64,000 nucleotides of DNA from Aquisphaera giovannonii (GTDB taxonomy: Bacteria > Planctomycetota > Planctomycetia > Isosphaerales > Isosphaeraceae): the NCBI RefSeq assembly GCF_008087625.1, contig NZ_CP042997.1, positions 3,782,001 to 3,846,000 on the forward strand, in the 5' to 3' direction. Each line of letters opens with the position of its first letter. Position 1 is the first letter of the stretch. The notes under the pieces were generated by a model. The model was not told the origin of the DNA. It saw nothing but the letters and a program-made list of their open reading frames with translations, and made no database searches. Position numbers and translations under genes: made by a program. This document shows, in pieces, positions 9,249 to 17,810 of the stretch.

Positions 9249-9794
9249 GACATGCTCTGTGTGTATCGGGCCGGACGGGGCGGAGCGCCCACACACAGAA
9301 GAACGCCCCGCCCGCGTCCGCATCGGGCCATCCGGTTTCGAACCCGTCTGGCCACCCGTCCACTCAAGGATACAGGCGTCCCGTTGGTCGGGTCAACTTG
9401 AAGGGCGGCCGTACAGGGGGCGTTGGAAGGCCCTAGAAGTTTCCGCCGCGGGTCGCGCCGAAAATCCTACTATTCGCCACCTCCAGCCACGGTCCGACCT
9501 TGCCAGTTCATCGACCGAAGACCTGCAATCAGACGCGCGGATTTGCGGCGTCGGCACCGCACACATGCGGCGTCGAATGTCCCGTCGCTGGGACAAATTC
9601 GCGCGGCGTCCGGGGCATGCCCGGCCATGAGCCGGGTTTTCCATGGTCGCGCCAACTCACGTTGATTCATAACTGCACGGTGATAGTATGAAGAAAAAGT
9701 GGTATCAACTGATGAGTTTCGCCGCCCCGGAATCTGCGTAACGTGGCATCAACCGCTTATTTACGGGCCCCTGAATAGCAGGCAATAACAGGCG
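9249..9794. other. Gene-free region between divergent blocks of the element
   Basis: About 545 bp with no convincing gene, between the minus-strand block and the plus-strand DUF5681 gene. Around 9661-9690 it is less GC-rich. TTGATT followed 16 bases later by TAGTAT looks like a sigma-70-type promoter pointing at the DUF5681 gene, and GTTGAT and ATCAAC flank it as an imperfect inverted repeat. It could be an operator or origin region. Confidence 0.35.
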
Positions 9795-10259
9795 ATGCGA
9801 AACACGACGAGTTGGAAGCCCGGACAGAGCGGAAACCCGCGGGGGCGGCCCAAGGCACTGAACGGCCGGTCCGCACTGCGGGCTGTCCTGCTGGAGCCCG
9901 CGGACCCCGCCGCCGAGTCGCCCGTCTCGAGGCTGGAGCAGTGGGCCCGGGGCATCGTCGAGGCGGCCGTGACGTTCGAGGATCGGCTGGCCGTGCTCCG
10001 TTTCCTGGAAGGCAACCAGCCCCCGCCCGCCTTCCGTGTGGGCGACTGGCAGCACGACGAGGAGACGCAACGTCCCCGGATCGCCATCCCGGGGGCCGAC
10101 GTGCGGCCGCGGTTGTCGCACGAGGCCGACGAGACCCGGGACGACGAGGCCGACGACTCCGACCGCATCATCGTCCCAATGGCCGACGAACGCTACCTGA
10201 GCGGCGACGAGGGCGACCAAGACGAGGGCACCGAAGCGGAGGACGCCGGCGATGCCTGA
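9795..10259 (+). CDS. DUF5681 domain protein
   Basis: A 154-residue protein that opens with the DUF5681 signature SWKPGQSGNPRGRPKALNG, a basic segment followed by a helical part to about residue 85. The second half is very acidic (Asp/Glu-rich around residues 108-154). DUF5681 proteins are commonly encoded near phage packaging genes, but no terminase is present here. The start is ATG at 9795. A 43-codon frame begins four bases before its end. Confidence 0.72.
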   Translation: MRNTTSWKPGQSGNPRGRPKALNGRSALRAVLLEPADPAAESPVSRLEQWARGIVEAAVTFEDRLAVLRFLEGNQPPPAFRVGDWQHDEETQRPRIAIPGADVRPRLSHEADETRDDEADDSDRIIVPMADERYLSGDEGDQDEGTEAEDAGDA

Positions 10260-10383
10260 CGATCCTCGCATCCTGACCGGCGAGCCCATCGTGGAGGTCA
10301 TCGACGAGTCCCCGCCGGCCCACCCGCCGCCCGTCGCCGCGCGGCCTCGGCCGGCCTCTAGTCCCGACGGGCGGCGATCCTGA
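10252..10383 (+). CDS. Possible 43-residue peptide overlapping DUF5681
   Basis: An ATG eight bases before the end of the DUF5681 gene opens a 43-codon frame beginning MPDDPRILTGEPIVEVIDES, with a Pro-rich tail. The overlap suggests translational coupling. The frame overlaps the convergent gene at 10358 by about 26 bp, and the composition is not decisive. Confidence 0.3.
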   Translation: MPDDPRILTGEPIVEVIDESPPAHPPPVAARPRPASSPDGRRS

Positions 10384-10627
10384 GGTCGGAGTCGCTCGGA
10401 TCGGCCATGACCACGAACCCGTCCAATGCCTCGGCCGCCAGCCGCAATTGCCGCTCGCGACCCCGGCCGTCATGCCCTCGCTCGCCGGCCGCGCGGAAGA
10501 GGTAGCCGAATGTGACGGCGGCCCCCCTGTCGCAGGGGCATCCGGGGGTGTCGACCTCCCAGGTCCCGTCGTCGTATAGCCGGGCCGTTACGTCGGCCGA
10601 CGATACGGTCCCGACCAATCTCTTCAT
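10358..10627 (-). CDS. Hypothetical protein, 89 residues
   Basis: I do not recognise this protein. It begins MKRLVGTVSSADVTARLYDD, with alternating hydrophobic residues that suggest a small beta-sheet, followed by GCPCDRG and a helical C-terminus ending in FVVMADPSDSDLRIAARRD. An AAGAAGG sequence sits nine bases upstream of ATG 10627. It is convergent with the DUF5681 gene. Confidence 0.45.
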   Translation of the reverse strand: MKRLVGTVSSADVTARLYDDGTWEVDTPGCPCDRGAAVTFGYLFRAAGERGHDGRGRERQLRLAAEALDGFVVMADPSDSDLRIAARRD

Positions 10628-11093
10628 CGAGATGACCTTCTTCTAATACCTGATGATGCCGGGATGCAACGGCCCGCTCGCGCGGCGTGCCTTGGAATGC
10701 TAGCGTATCGTTTCGAGCGTTCAAGATCCGAGTTTCCCATCGGCGACGGCTTTCGATCGCCTGTCCCATGCGAGAACTTAGTCCGAACCGCCGGACTTTC
10801 GCGGCCGGGCCGGCCTGTTTTCTTAAAATATATTAATAAACAGAAAGATTCTCGAAAGATCCCTTGCAATGTCTAAGTAAACGGTAGACGATCTCAGTCA
10901 TGATGCGAGCCAACAACGCATGCGACAGCGATCCATGCATTCGGGACATGCTCTCCAGAGGCCCTTTGCAGTCCGAAGCCGGACCTCATCGCTACGCCTG
11001 CTGATCTCGTGATGCCGGCCGCTCGACGCCACGCCGGGGGGCCTTGTCGCCACCCCTGTGAGGGGCCGCATCGGGACATCTCAGCATTCGGAG
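10628..11093. other. Gene-free region with an AT-rich island upstream of sigma gene A
   Basis: About 465 bp without a supported gene. At 10818-10850 there is an AT-rich stretch (TTTTCTTAAAATATATTAAT) that stands out in GC-rich DNA and could be a promoter or an unwinding element. The sequence immediately upstream of sigma gene A is not related to that upstream of sigma gene B beyond the last few bases, so the two sigma genes probably have different promoters. Confidence 0.4.
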
Positions 11094-12034
11094 TACACAG
11101 ATGTACTGCGCAGGGACGATGACCGCCCCCGATCCGGGACGCACCTATTGCCGCGACATGAGCCGGCACGAGATCCTCTCCGCCGAGCAGGAGCGGCGCC
11201 TGGCCGAGGCCGCCGCCGCCGGCGACCGCGACGCCCGGGCCCGCCTGATCGGGGCCAACCTCCGCCTGGTCGCCAAGATCGCCGCCCGGTTCCGCAACCG
11301 GGGCATGGACTACGACGACCTGATCTGCGAGGGGAACCTCGGGCTGACCCGGGCCGCCGACCGCTTCGACCCCGGCCGGGGATGCCGGTTCGCCACGTAC
11401 GCCAAGCACTGGATCCTCGAGGCGATCCGGTCCGCCCTCAGGGACACGACCGCCACCATCCGCCTGCCCGCCCACGTGTACGTCCTGGCCCGGAAGTGGC
11501 GGCGGGCCGAGCAGCGCCTCTCCCGGGGGCTGGGCCGGATGCCGACCTCCGACGAGGTCGCGGCGCACCTGGGGCTCAGCGAGTCCCAACTGGCGATGGT
11601 GGAGAAGGCGCAGTGGGCCGGCCGGCTCCGGCTCGAGGGCGCCCTCTCCGACGGCGGCGAGGGCTGGTCCCTGGACGAGGCGGTGGACGGCTCCGAGGCC
11701 CCGGGGTGCGACCTGGAGCGGGCCGACGAGCGGGCCGAGGTGCTGCGGCGGATGGGCCGGCTGGAAGACTGCGAGCGGGCGGTCGTCACCCTGCGGTACG
11801 GGCTGGGGGGCGAGGCCCCGCGGACGCTGGCGGAGGTCGGGCGGAGGCTGGGGGTCACCTCCGAGTGGGCCCGCCAGATCGAGCAACGAGCCGTCCGCAA
11901 GCTCGTGCTCGGAGCGGCCGCGCCGGCCCCGCGTGCCGCCAGGCGCTTCGCCTGACCGCCCGCGGACCGCGAGGTCGGCGTGGCGTCCCACGGCGGCCCG
12001 TCGCCGCCGGCCGTGCCGCCCTCGGCGTCGCCCG
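11094..12034 (+). repeat. 941-bp direct repeat, copy A (sigma gene)
   Basis: This stretch aligns without gaps to 20760-21700 at an offset of 9666 bp. It covers the whole sigma gene and about 80 bp after the stop. By eye the only differences are a few bases just before the start codon and 16 substitutions within 11451-11517. The repeats are in the same orientation, so recombination between them could delete the 9.7 kb in between. Confidence 0.93.
11101..11955 (+). CDS. Sigma-70 family sigma factor A
   Basis: This 284-residue RNA polymerase sigma factor has regions 1.2 to 4 but no long N-terminal extension. Region 1.2 starts near SRHEILSAEQERRLAEAA, region 2 has GANLRLVAKIAARFRNRGMD and GRGCRFATYAKHWILEAIR, region 3.0 has TIRLPAHVYVLARKWRR, and region 4 ends with GVTSEWARQIEQRAVRKL, the -35-binding helix-turn-helix. 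The listed ATG at 11101 may not be the real start; later ATGs at codons 7 and 20 are possible. The protein is identical to sigma B except for seven residues between 118 and 139. The residue matching E. coli sigma-70 E458, which reads the extended -10, is V128 here. Two small genes that also recur after sigma B follow. Confidence 0.88.
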   Translation: MYCAGTMTAPDPGRTYCRDMSRHEILSAEQERRLAEAAAAGDRDARARLIGANLRLVAKIAARFRNRGMDYDDLICEGNLGLTRAADRFDPGRGCRFATYAKHWILEAIRSALRDTTATIRLPAHVYVLARKWRRAEQRLSRGLGRMPTSDEVAAHLGLSESQLAMVEKAQWAGRLRLEGALSDGGEGWSLDEAVDGSEAPGCDLERADERAEVLRRMGRLEDCERAVVTLRYGLGGEAPRTLAEVGRRLGVTSEWARQIEQRAVRKLVLGAAAPAPRAARRFA

Positions 12035-12139
12035 TGTCGACCTGCCGGGCTCGGCCGGGGCATTGCGAGGGCAAGGGCAACGGGACGGCCCATCAACCTA
12101 TCACATGGACCTATCACATCAGGACTGGAGGAGAGGGCA

Positions 12140-12406
12140 ATGGGTGTGAGTTTGCGGAGGATCATCGCGCTCGGCGTCCGGATCGCGGACGACCTCGCCG
12201 CTACCTCGGCGGCCGAAGCCGCCGCCCCGGGCTGGCCCGGGTTCAGAGAAGAGGACTGGGGCAGCCTGTCGCGGGTCGGCATCGAGCGCTGGTCGGCGGA
12301 TGCGATTTTCGTCGAGGCCCTGGCACGCCACGCATTCGAGGTAATCGTGAGCAGGGAGCGGGCCGGGGGGGCGGGCCGCGTCGCACCCGGTCGGGCAACG
12401 GTCTGA
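12140..12406 (+). CDS. Sigma-cassette second gene, copy A
   Basis: An 88-residue protein of unknown function. It begins with an amphipathic helix (SLRRIIALGVRIADDLAA), a Pro/Trp turn WPGFREEDW and a second helical part SADAIFVEALARHAFEVIVS. About 60% of residues match the copy at 21759. It is preceded by GGAGGAGAGGG and always follows the sigma gene, so it may bind or regulate sigma; that is inference only. It has diverged far more than the adjacent sigma genes. Confidence 0.55.
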   Translation: MGVSLRRIIALGVRIADDLAATSAAEAAAPGWPGFREEDWGSLSRVGIERWSADAIFVEALARHAFEVIVSRERAGGAGRVAPGRATV

Positions 12407-12570
12407 GCAGGAGCACAGGAGTCGGCTCCATGCCACCCGATGTCCCAACCGGCCCCCTCGCGTGGCGAGGCTCGGGACCAAATCACCTAATAGTCCAATA
12501 GTTTATTTATGATCCGCCCTATGGGGGGCGGGGTCGCGAGGTGGCGGCCACGGCCCCCGGAGGAGAATCG

Positions 12571-12816
12571 ATGCCGCAGAGCCCGCAAGTCGAAGTCGTC
12601 CTGTGCCAGGCACTGTGGAAGATCCTGAGCTGCCGGTCTCGGGAGCTGGGCGTGCCGTTGGAGTTGCTGGTGGCCGGCCTGGTCTGCGACACCATCCAGC
12701 CGCAGACGGTCGTGGATTCTGGGTCGCCGACGTGTGTCCGGCCGCGGCCGGGCCGGCCGTCGCCCGCGCGGCGCCGCACCGAGTCACATCGCCCTGTCCG
12801 GGCCGCGCGACACTGA
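12571..12816 (+). CDS. Ribbon-helix-helix-like protein, copy A
   Basis: An 81-residue protein with the ribbon-helix-helix pattern: a short strand PQVEVVLCQALW, helix KILSCRSRELGVP, then helix LELLVAGLVCDTI. Such dimeric proteins bind operators as repressors or antitoxins. GGAGGA stands in front of ATG 12571. Upstream is an AT-rich patch (12495-12512) that also occurs, with different sequence, before copy B, so each gene may have its own promoter. The Cys/Ser replacements in helix 1, compared with SLDRRAREL in copy B, may weaken the fold. The C-terminal 35 residues are Arg/Pro-rich. Confidence 0.55.
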   Translation: MPQSPQVEVVLCQALWKILSCRSRELGVPLELLVAGLVCDTIQPQTVVDSGSPTCVRPRPGRPSPARRRTESHRPVRAARH

Positions 12817-12862
12817 CACGTCCGCTGAGGCAGACCCGCGCCTCAGCCACCCGCTCGACTTA

Positions 12863-14183
12863 GGGCCCGGGCAAAAATAACCTGAGCAACTGGAGTATCG
12901 CTGGACGGCCAGTGACGTTATCCTCTGGCCGTGCAGGATGCCACTCGCATTGAACGGATTCGGGCGAAGTTCTGCGCCCTGGACGCAGTCCTGGATGAGA
13001 GGTCCAGGCGGCAGTGGGCGGCCGCGGAGGCGCGCGAATACGGGTACGGCGGTGTGACTGCCCTATCCCTCGCCACGGGGTTGGCTCGCAACACGATCGC
13101 GGCCGGAATGCGGGAGCTCGAGTATCGCGAACTCCACCCCGACGAACCGGTCTCGACCCGGCTGCGACACAGCGGCGCGGGGCGGAAGCGCCGGACCGAG
13201 GCCGATCCCGACCTGGCCGCGGCGCTGGAGGCGCTGCTGGAGCCGCTGACGCGGGGCGACCCGATGTCGCCGTTGCGCTGGACGTGCAAGAGCACGCGAC
13301 GGTTGGCGGCAGAGTTGAGCGGGCAGGGGCATCGGGTCGGCTACCGCACGGTGGCGTGGCTGCTCCACGAGGCCGGCTACAGCCTGCAGGCCAACCGCAA
13401 GACCCGCGAGGGGAACCAGCACCCCGACCGGAACGCCCAGTTCGAGTTCATCAACGCACAGGCGGCGCGGTTCCAGAAGCGGCGCCAGCCGGTGATCTCG
13501 GTGGACACGAAGAAGAAGGAGTTGATCGGGGATTTCAAGAACGGCGGCCGCGAGTGGCGCCCCGAGGGGCGGCCGGAGCCGGTGCGCGTCCACGACTTCC
13601 GGGACAAGGAGCTGGGCAAGGCGATCCCCTACGGCGTGTACGACGTGACCAACAACCAGGGCTGGGTCAGCGTGGGGATCGATCATGACACCGCCTACTT
13701 CGCGGCCGCGAGCATCGGCCGATGGTGGCGAGAGATGGGGGCCCCCCGCTTCCCCCGCGCGACCGAGTTGTTCATCACCGCGGACGGCGGGGGCAGCAAC
13801 GGTTACCGCACCCGGTTGTGGAAGGTGGCGTTGCAGGGCCTGGCCGATCAGATCGGCCTGAAGCTAACGGTGAGCCACTTCCCGCCGGGCACGAGCAAGT
13901 GGAACAAGGTGGAGCACCGGCTGTTCAGCTTCATCACACAGAACTGGCGAGGCAAGCCGCTGGTGAGCGTCCAGGTCATCGTCAACTTGATCGCCGCCAC
14001 GCGAACCAAGAAGGGCCTGGTTGTGAGAGCCGCGCTCGATGAAGGCAAGTACGAGACGGGCATCATTGTGACCGACGAGCAAATGGCCGGGCTCCAGTTG
14101 AAGCCCGCGAGCTTCCACGGCGAATGGAATTACACCATCAAGCCGCGCTCGAGAACTTGATCAGTTTATTTTTGCCCGGTCCC
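12863..14183 (+). mobile_element. ISAzo13-like insertion sequence, 1321 bp
   Basis: The ends form 25-bp terminal inverted repeats: 12863-12887 matches the reverse complement of 14159-14183 at 22 of 25 positions, with CCGGGCAAAAATAA shared. A TTA on each side (12860-12862 and 14184-14186) looks like a 3-bp target duplication. One full-length transposase gene fills the element. It inserted just after the ribbon-helix-helix gene of cassette A, separating it from a decayed Crp-type fragment. Confidence 0.85.
12931..14160 (+). CDS. ISAzo13 family transposase
   Basis: A 409-residue transposase, complete and apparently functional. The N-terminal 130 residues hold a helix-turn-helix (GGVTALSLATGLARNTIAAG), followed by RWTCKSTRRLAAEL. 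The DDE catalytic core is marked by VISVDTKKKELIGDF, ELFITADGGGSNGYRT and SHFPPGTSKWNKVEHRLFS, the last giving the glutamate. The start is GTG at 12931, 68 bp inside the left inverted repeat, and the stop lies in the right one. No frameshift is seen. Confidence 0.87.
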   Translation: MQDATRIERIRAKFCALDAVLDERSRRQWAAAEAREYGYGGVTALSLATGLARNTIAAGMRELEYRELHPDEPVSTRLRHSGAGRKRRTEADPDLAAALEALLEPLTRGDPMSPLRWTCKSTRRLAAELSGQGHRVGYRTVAWLLHEAGYSLQANRKTREGNQHPDRNAQFEFINAQAARFQKRRQPVISVDTKKKELIGDFKNGGREWRPEGRPEPVRVHDFRDKELGKAIPYGVYDVTNNQGWVSVGIDHDTAYFAAASIGRWWREMGAPRFPRATELFITADGGGSNGYRTRLWKVALQGLADQIGLKLTVSHFPPGTSKWNKVEHRLFSFITQNWRGKPLVSVQVIVNLIAATRTKKGLVVRAALDEGKYETGIIVTDEQMAGLQLKPASFHGEWNYTIKPRSRT

Positions 14184-14209
14184 TTAAGCGGCGCCATGCA
14201 ACGCGTCCA

Positions 14210-14396
14210 TCGGGGCCGCCGAGCAGGGCGGCGTGCCTGACCCGCAAGACGGAATGGAACTCACAAGCCCAGGGCCTCCAGGCCCGTCGTGTCGAGGATG
14301 GCGATGTCGCCCTGATGCGAGTGGACCAGCTTCCCCGTCCTGGAGCAGCCTGAACGCCCCAGTGCTCCATCGGCCTGATCCCTCGGTGTAGACCGG
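14210..14396 (-). pseudogene. Decayed C-terminus of a Crp/Fnr-type regulator
   Basis: On the minus strand, reading from about 14396, one frame gives AFRLLQDGKLVHSHQGDIAI followed by LDTTGLEALGL and a TGA at 14261-14263. This resembles the end of the Crp/Fnr winged helix (LxxGLIxYSRGxITILDRxGLEA). Just past the stop another frame continues ACEFHSVLR, which matches the usual ending ACECYRVVR. A frameshift and loss of the N-terminal part would explain this. It lies directly beside the insertion sequence. The match is by eye only. Confidence 0.45.
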
Positions 14397-15175
14397 CCTC
14401 TCTCCAATGGGACAAAAGGCCGACGAACTTTCATGGAGTGGAAGAGACTCTCTTAGGAGGACCTACCCATGGTCGAGTCGCCGGGATTCGCAACTTAGCC
14501 CGCGAAAGTCCCGTCCCCGACGACGCGGGCGGCTCGCGGCATGCGAAGGGCGATCCTCGCAGCTTCGATTGCGCCGGCCCTGTACGTGGCGGTCGGGCTC
14601 CTCTCCCGACCTCCGTCCGGCGGCATGAGGGGATTCGCCTCTGTGACGCGATGGGCGTGGCGGCCGGCTTCGTCCTGAGGGGGGGGCCGGAGGCCAGGCC
14701 CGCCCCGGGTCTTTGGCGGCGGGATGGAGGAGGTCTTGGCCGCCGTCCCCCGATAACTCATCCGCCCAGGTCACGAGTTCGAATAGGGGACGCTTTCACC
14801 AGCCCGTCGAGGATCTGTCGCGATCCACGGCTCTCCCGACGATCGACCCTTTCTCGATCGGCAACCGGTTCGGAGACCATCCCCACAGCCATCAGGGACG
14901 GCGGCTCGCGGCCGACGGGCGGTCCCGTCGCCCACTCCGACGGCGAGCGGCGGACGCGCCACGTTCAAGGCGGAGGGTTGGCCGGAAACGATGAGCCAAC
15001 TTGACCGGGCGCGGGCGCCGGCCTATTGTCCCGGTAGAACTCAAGCGAAGCGACCGCCCCGCCTTGCCGAATGCCGCCGCGCACACGAGCCCGGACGCCG
15101 CAATCCTTCCCCCCGCTGAAGCCGCGTTCTTCGACGCTGAGGAACCGGCGCATTCGGCCGCCCGAGAGGACGCCC
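14397..15175. other. Region without a supported gene before the diguanylate cyclase
   Basis: About 780 bp. Several open frames exist on both strands, but all are rich in Arg, Pro and Gly and have neither a family signature nor a ribosome binding site. GAGAGGA just before ATG 15176 belongs to the downstream gene. I see nothing else that can be named. Confidence 0.4.
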
Positions 15176-16093
15176 ATGGAGATCCTGATCGTCGACGATC
15201 AACGCTTCACCCGGATGACCCTGGCCAGTAGCCTGGCCGGGATGGGGCACCTCCCCCACTCGGTCGATTCTGCCGAAGAGGCCTGGAGGTTCCTCGGGGA
15301 GCGGGATGTTAGGGCTGTGATCACCGACTGGGTCATGCCCGGGATGTCCGGCCCGGACCTTTGCCGGCTGATCCGATCCCGCGTCGACCGGCCCTATGTC
15401 TACACGATCCTGATGACGAGCCTCCAAGGGCGGGAGAACCGGCTGGAGGGCCTGGCGTCGGGGGCGGACGACTTCCTCAGCAAGCCCGTCGACCTCGCCG
15501 AGCTGGGCATCCGCCTATCCATCGCGGGCCGCCTCCTGGCGGTCCAGTCTGATCTGGAGGCGAAGAACTCGCTGCTCAGAGCTATCGCCGGCACCGACCC
15601 GCTGACCGGGCTGGCAAACCGTAGGGGGCTCGACATGGCCGTCGAGCGCCTCGCCACGCGGGCCATCCCAACCTCGCCCCGGTCCCTGGTGATGCTGGAC
15701 GTGGACCACTTCAAGTCCTTCAACGACGCCTACGGCCACCCCGCCGGCGACGAGGCCCTGCGGGCCGTAGCGGCGTTCATCCGCGGCTCGGTCCGCCCGG
15801 ATGACCTGGCGGCCCGCGTCGGCGGCGAGGAGTTCCTCGTGTACCTCCCGGAGACCGGTGGCAGCACGGCCGGCCGGGTCGCGGAGCGCATCCGCTCCGC
15901 GGTCGCTTCTCATCGCTGGCCCTCCCGACAGATCACTGTCAGCATGGGGGTCGCCACGACCCATTCGGCGTCGGGGCAAGAGGACGTGATGGACCTGATG
16001 GGGCGAGCGGATCGGGCGCTGTATGCCTCGAAGCATGGCGGCCGCAATCGCGTGACGCAGGCGAGCGATATCTCGCACTCCGCGTGCGCTTGA
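15176..16093 (+). CDS. Response regulator with diguanylate cyclase (GGDEF) domain
   Basis: This 305-residue cytoplasmic protein should make cyclic di-GMP when its receiver domain is phosphorylated. Receiver domain 1-120: acidic pocket D7/D8, phosphate acceptor D51 in ITDWVMPGMSG, and K103 in LSKP. GGDEF domain about 138-300: DPLTGLANRRG, DVDHFKSFNDAYGH and active-site GGEEF at 216-220. An inhibitory I-site RxxD (R207-D210) lies five residues before it, so product inhibition is expected. GAGAGGA precedes ATG 15176. No histidine kinase partner is in the window. As cargo on a mobile element it could alter the host's sessile or motile choice. Confidence 0.9.
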   Translation: MEILIVDDQRFTRMTLASSLAGMGHLPHSVDSAEEAWRFLGERDVRAVITDWVMPGMSGPDLCRLIRSRVDRPYVYTILMTSLQGRENRLEGLASGADDFLSKPVDLAELGIRLSIAGRLLAVQSDLEAKNSLLRAIAGTDPLTGLANRRGLDMAVERLATRAIPTSPRSLVMLDVDHFKSFNDAYGHPAGDEALRAVAAFIRGSVRPDDLAARVGGEEFLVYLPETGGSTAGRVAERIRSAVASHRWPSRQITVSMGVATTHSASGQEDVMDLMGRADRALYASKHGGRNRVTQASDISHSACA

Positions 16094-16343
16094 TCCGAGG
16101 TGTCCGCCGCTGCCAATTGTGGGGCTGCTCTGTATCGACTTTCCCGGGCCCTCGGGATGACCGGCTTCCCGACGGACTCGGCTGTGCACGGTCTAAGCGA
16201 GAGCATATCCCTTTGGCTGAGCCATCCGGATGCCACCTCGCCGAACAATTGTAGCCGCCACGGCTCTGCCCCCCTCCGCGGGGAGCGGCGCAACTCCACC
16301 TTGCTCGGTTGCCGGGAAGGATTCTCGAATTCGCCAGGGCGGA

Positions 16344-17810
16344 TCAGGACTCGGAGGGTTCGAGCAGGCCGTGGGCCCTCCAGGACGCGATCGCAGCGTA
16401 GTTCGCCGCCGGGGAGGTGCGCAGATCCCAGCGGTGGCCAGAAACGCGGGCCGTCGTCGAACCCGCAAGCAGGATTGGGCGAGCCCGGCTCAACCTCGGC
16501 GGGTCGCTCGGCATCCGGAAGCGCGAATCGATCACCGCGGTCGAGGTCGTGCTCCGATCCGTGATCCAGGGCGCTAGCTCCGAACGCGTTGTCACTCGAA
16601 GGCGCCCGCGCAGCTCGGAGACCTCCAGGGCGTCTCCCCGGGCCGTGTAGTCGCCCATCGTGGCCGTCTCCGCCTCCATGCTCGAGCTCCCGCCCCCCAG
16701 GTCCGCCTGCTCCGAGACCGCGGTGTACGGCGGGCTGATGAGAGGCTGGGTCGCGGAGCCGAAGTTGAGCAGCAGCCCATATCCGCCGAACGCGCTGCCC
16801 GCGGTATTGCCGGCGACGCGGATCAGGTACGTCGTGCCGGCGCTGACGCCGGTCAGCGTGACGCCCACCGTGTCCCCGAAGTTCGCGGAGGCCACGCTCC
16901 CGAGGAGCGTGAGCGAGGGCGTGAGGACCTGGAGCTTGGGGCTCAGGACGCTGAGGCCCGTGGACTGGACCGTGGCCACGAACGTGCCGGTCGTGTTCGA
17001 GGGGACCGTGACGCTGAACCACTCCGACTGCCCGGTCTTGCCGATGGTCAGGTTCGGGATCGCGGCCTGGCCGCTGGAGCCGATGTAGGCGTTGAGGTTC
17101 GCCGCGGTGGTGTTGAGCCCATTGCTCTGGCCATTGCTGTTAAAGATGTCCGACTTCGCGGGGCCCCAGATGGACTGGATGCCGCTCACGTCGTCCGTGT
17201 TCAGGGACTGCTTGCCGCCGTTGTAGTAGGCGTACAGGCAGGCGGCCTGGATCGCCGAGTGGCCGAGCCCCAACGCGTGGCCGAGCTCGTGGATCGCCAC
17301 GGTCTCCAGGTCGTAGCTCGTGTTGATCCCCCAGTTCGAGGTCGAGTTGAGGATGATGTCGCCCGCGTCGGTCCCGCCGTTGACCGGCGGGGGAGTCAGG
17401 CAGACCGCCAGCGTGCCCGATCCCTGCGGGACTGCGCTGATGCGGATGTCCCCGAAGCGGGGGTCGCCCTGCTGGTTCCCGTCCACGCCCAGCGCGCTGC
17501 CGTCGTCCCCCACCTGGCAGAGGTTTATGCCCGCGACGGCCTGCCAGACGGAGGCGGCCTTCTGGAACTGGAGCTGCCAGGTGGCCGTCGGATACTTCGC
17601 GTTCAGGGTCGCGAAGAGGGAGTTGGAGTAGCCCCCGATGTTGGCGCCGTCCGGGACGAAGCTGTACGTGATCCGGCTGGCGTAGGGCCACTTGGCCCCC
17701 AGCGTGGAGTACAGCACGAGGCGATCCTCGAGTCCCTCGACCCGCGGCCGGGCGTGGCGCCTCGGCGCCGGCTTCCTCGGGGATCGGGACCGGACGACAT
17801 CTCTGAGCAT
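16344..17810 (-). CDS. Matrixin-family secreted metalloprotease
   Basis: A 488-residue zinc protease. The N-terminus carries the planctomycete motif RVEGLEDRLVL (residues 23-33) after a basic stretch, a type of leader common on exported proteins of this group. The catalytic domain, about 40-225, has HELGHALGLGHS: H174, H178 and H184 bind zinc and E175 is the base. Residues about 265-385 look like a beta-sandwich prepeptidase C-type domain (SEWFSVTVPSNTTGTFVATV, then GTTYLIRVAGN). The C-terminal 100 residues are Arg/Ser-rich and of lower quality, so the end may be altered. ATG 17810 has AGGAGG six bases upstream. It is cargo of the element. Confidence 0.85.
   Translation of the reverse strand: MLRDVVRSRSPRKPAPRRHARPRVEGLEDRLVLYSTLGAKWPYASRITYSFVPDGANIGGYSNSLFATLNAKYPTATWQLQFQKAASVWQAVAGINLCQVGDDGSALGVDGNQQGDPRFGDIRISAVPQGSGTLAVCLTPPPVNGGTDAGDIILNSTSNWGINTSYDLETVAIHELGHALGLGHSAIQAACLYAYYNGGKQSLNTDDVSGIQSIWGPAKSDIFNSNGQSNGLNTTAANLNAYIGSSGQAAIPNLTIGKTGQSEWFSVTVPSNTTGTFVATVQSTGLSVLSPKLQVLTPSLTLLGSVASANFGDTVGVTLTGVSAGTTYLIRVAGNTAGSAFGGYGLLLNFGSATQPLISPPYTAVSEQADLGGGSSSMEAETATMGDYTARGDALEVSELRGRLRVTTRSELAPWITDRSTTSTAVIDSRFRMPSDPPRLSRARPILLAGSTTARVSGHRWDLRTSPAANYAAIASWRAHGLLEPSES

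Noticed and set aside
11451-11517. Sigma hotspot as the target of a diversity-generating retroelement
   Set aside because: Substitutions are not confined to adenines, and neither a reverse transcriptase nor a template repeat is seen.
14438-15004. A 188-residue plus-strand gene before the diguanylate cyclase
   Set aside because: Composition is dominated by Arg, Gly and Pro, with no ribosome site or family motif.
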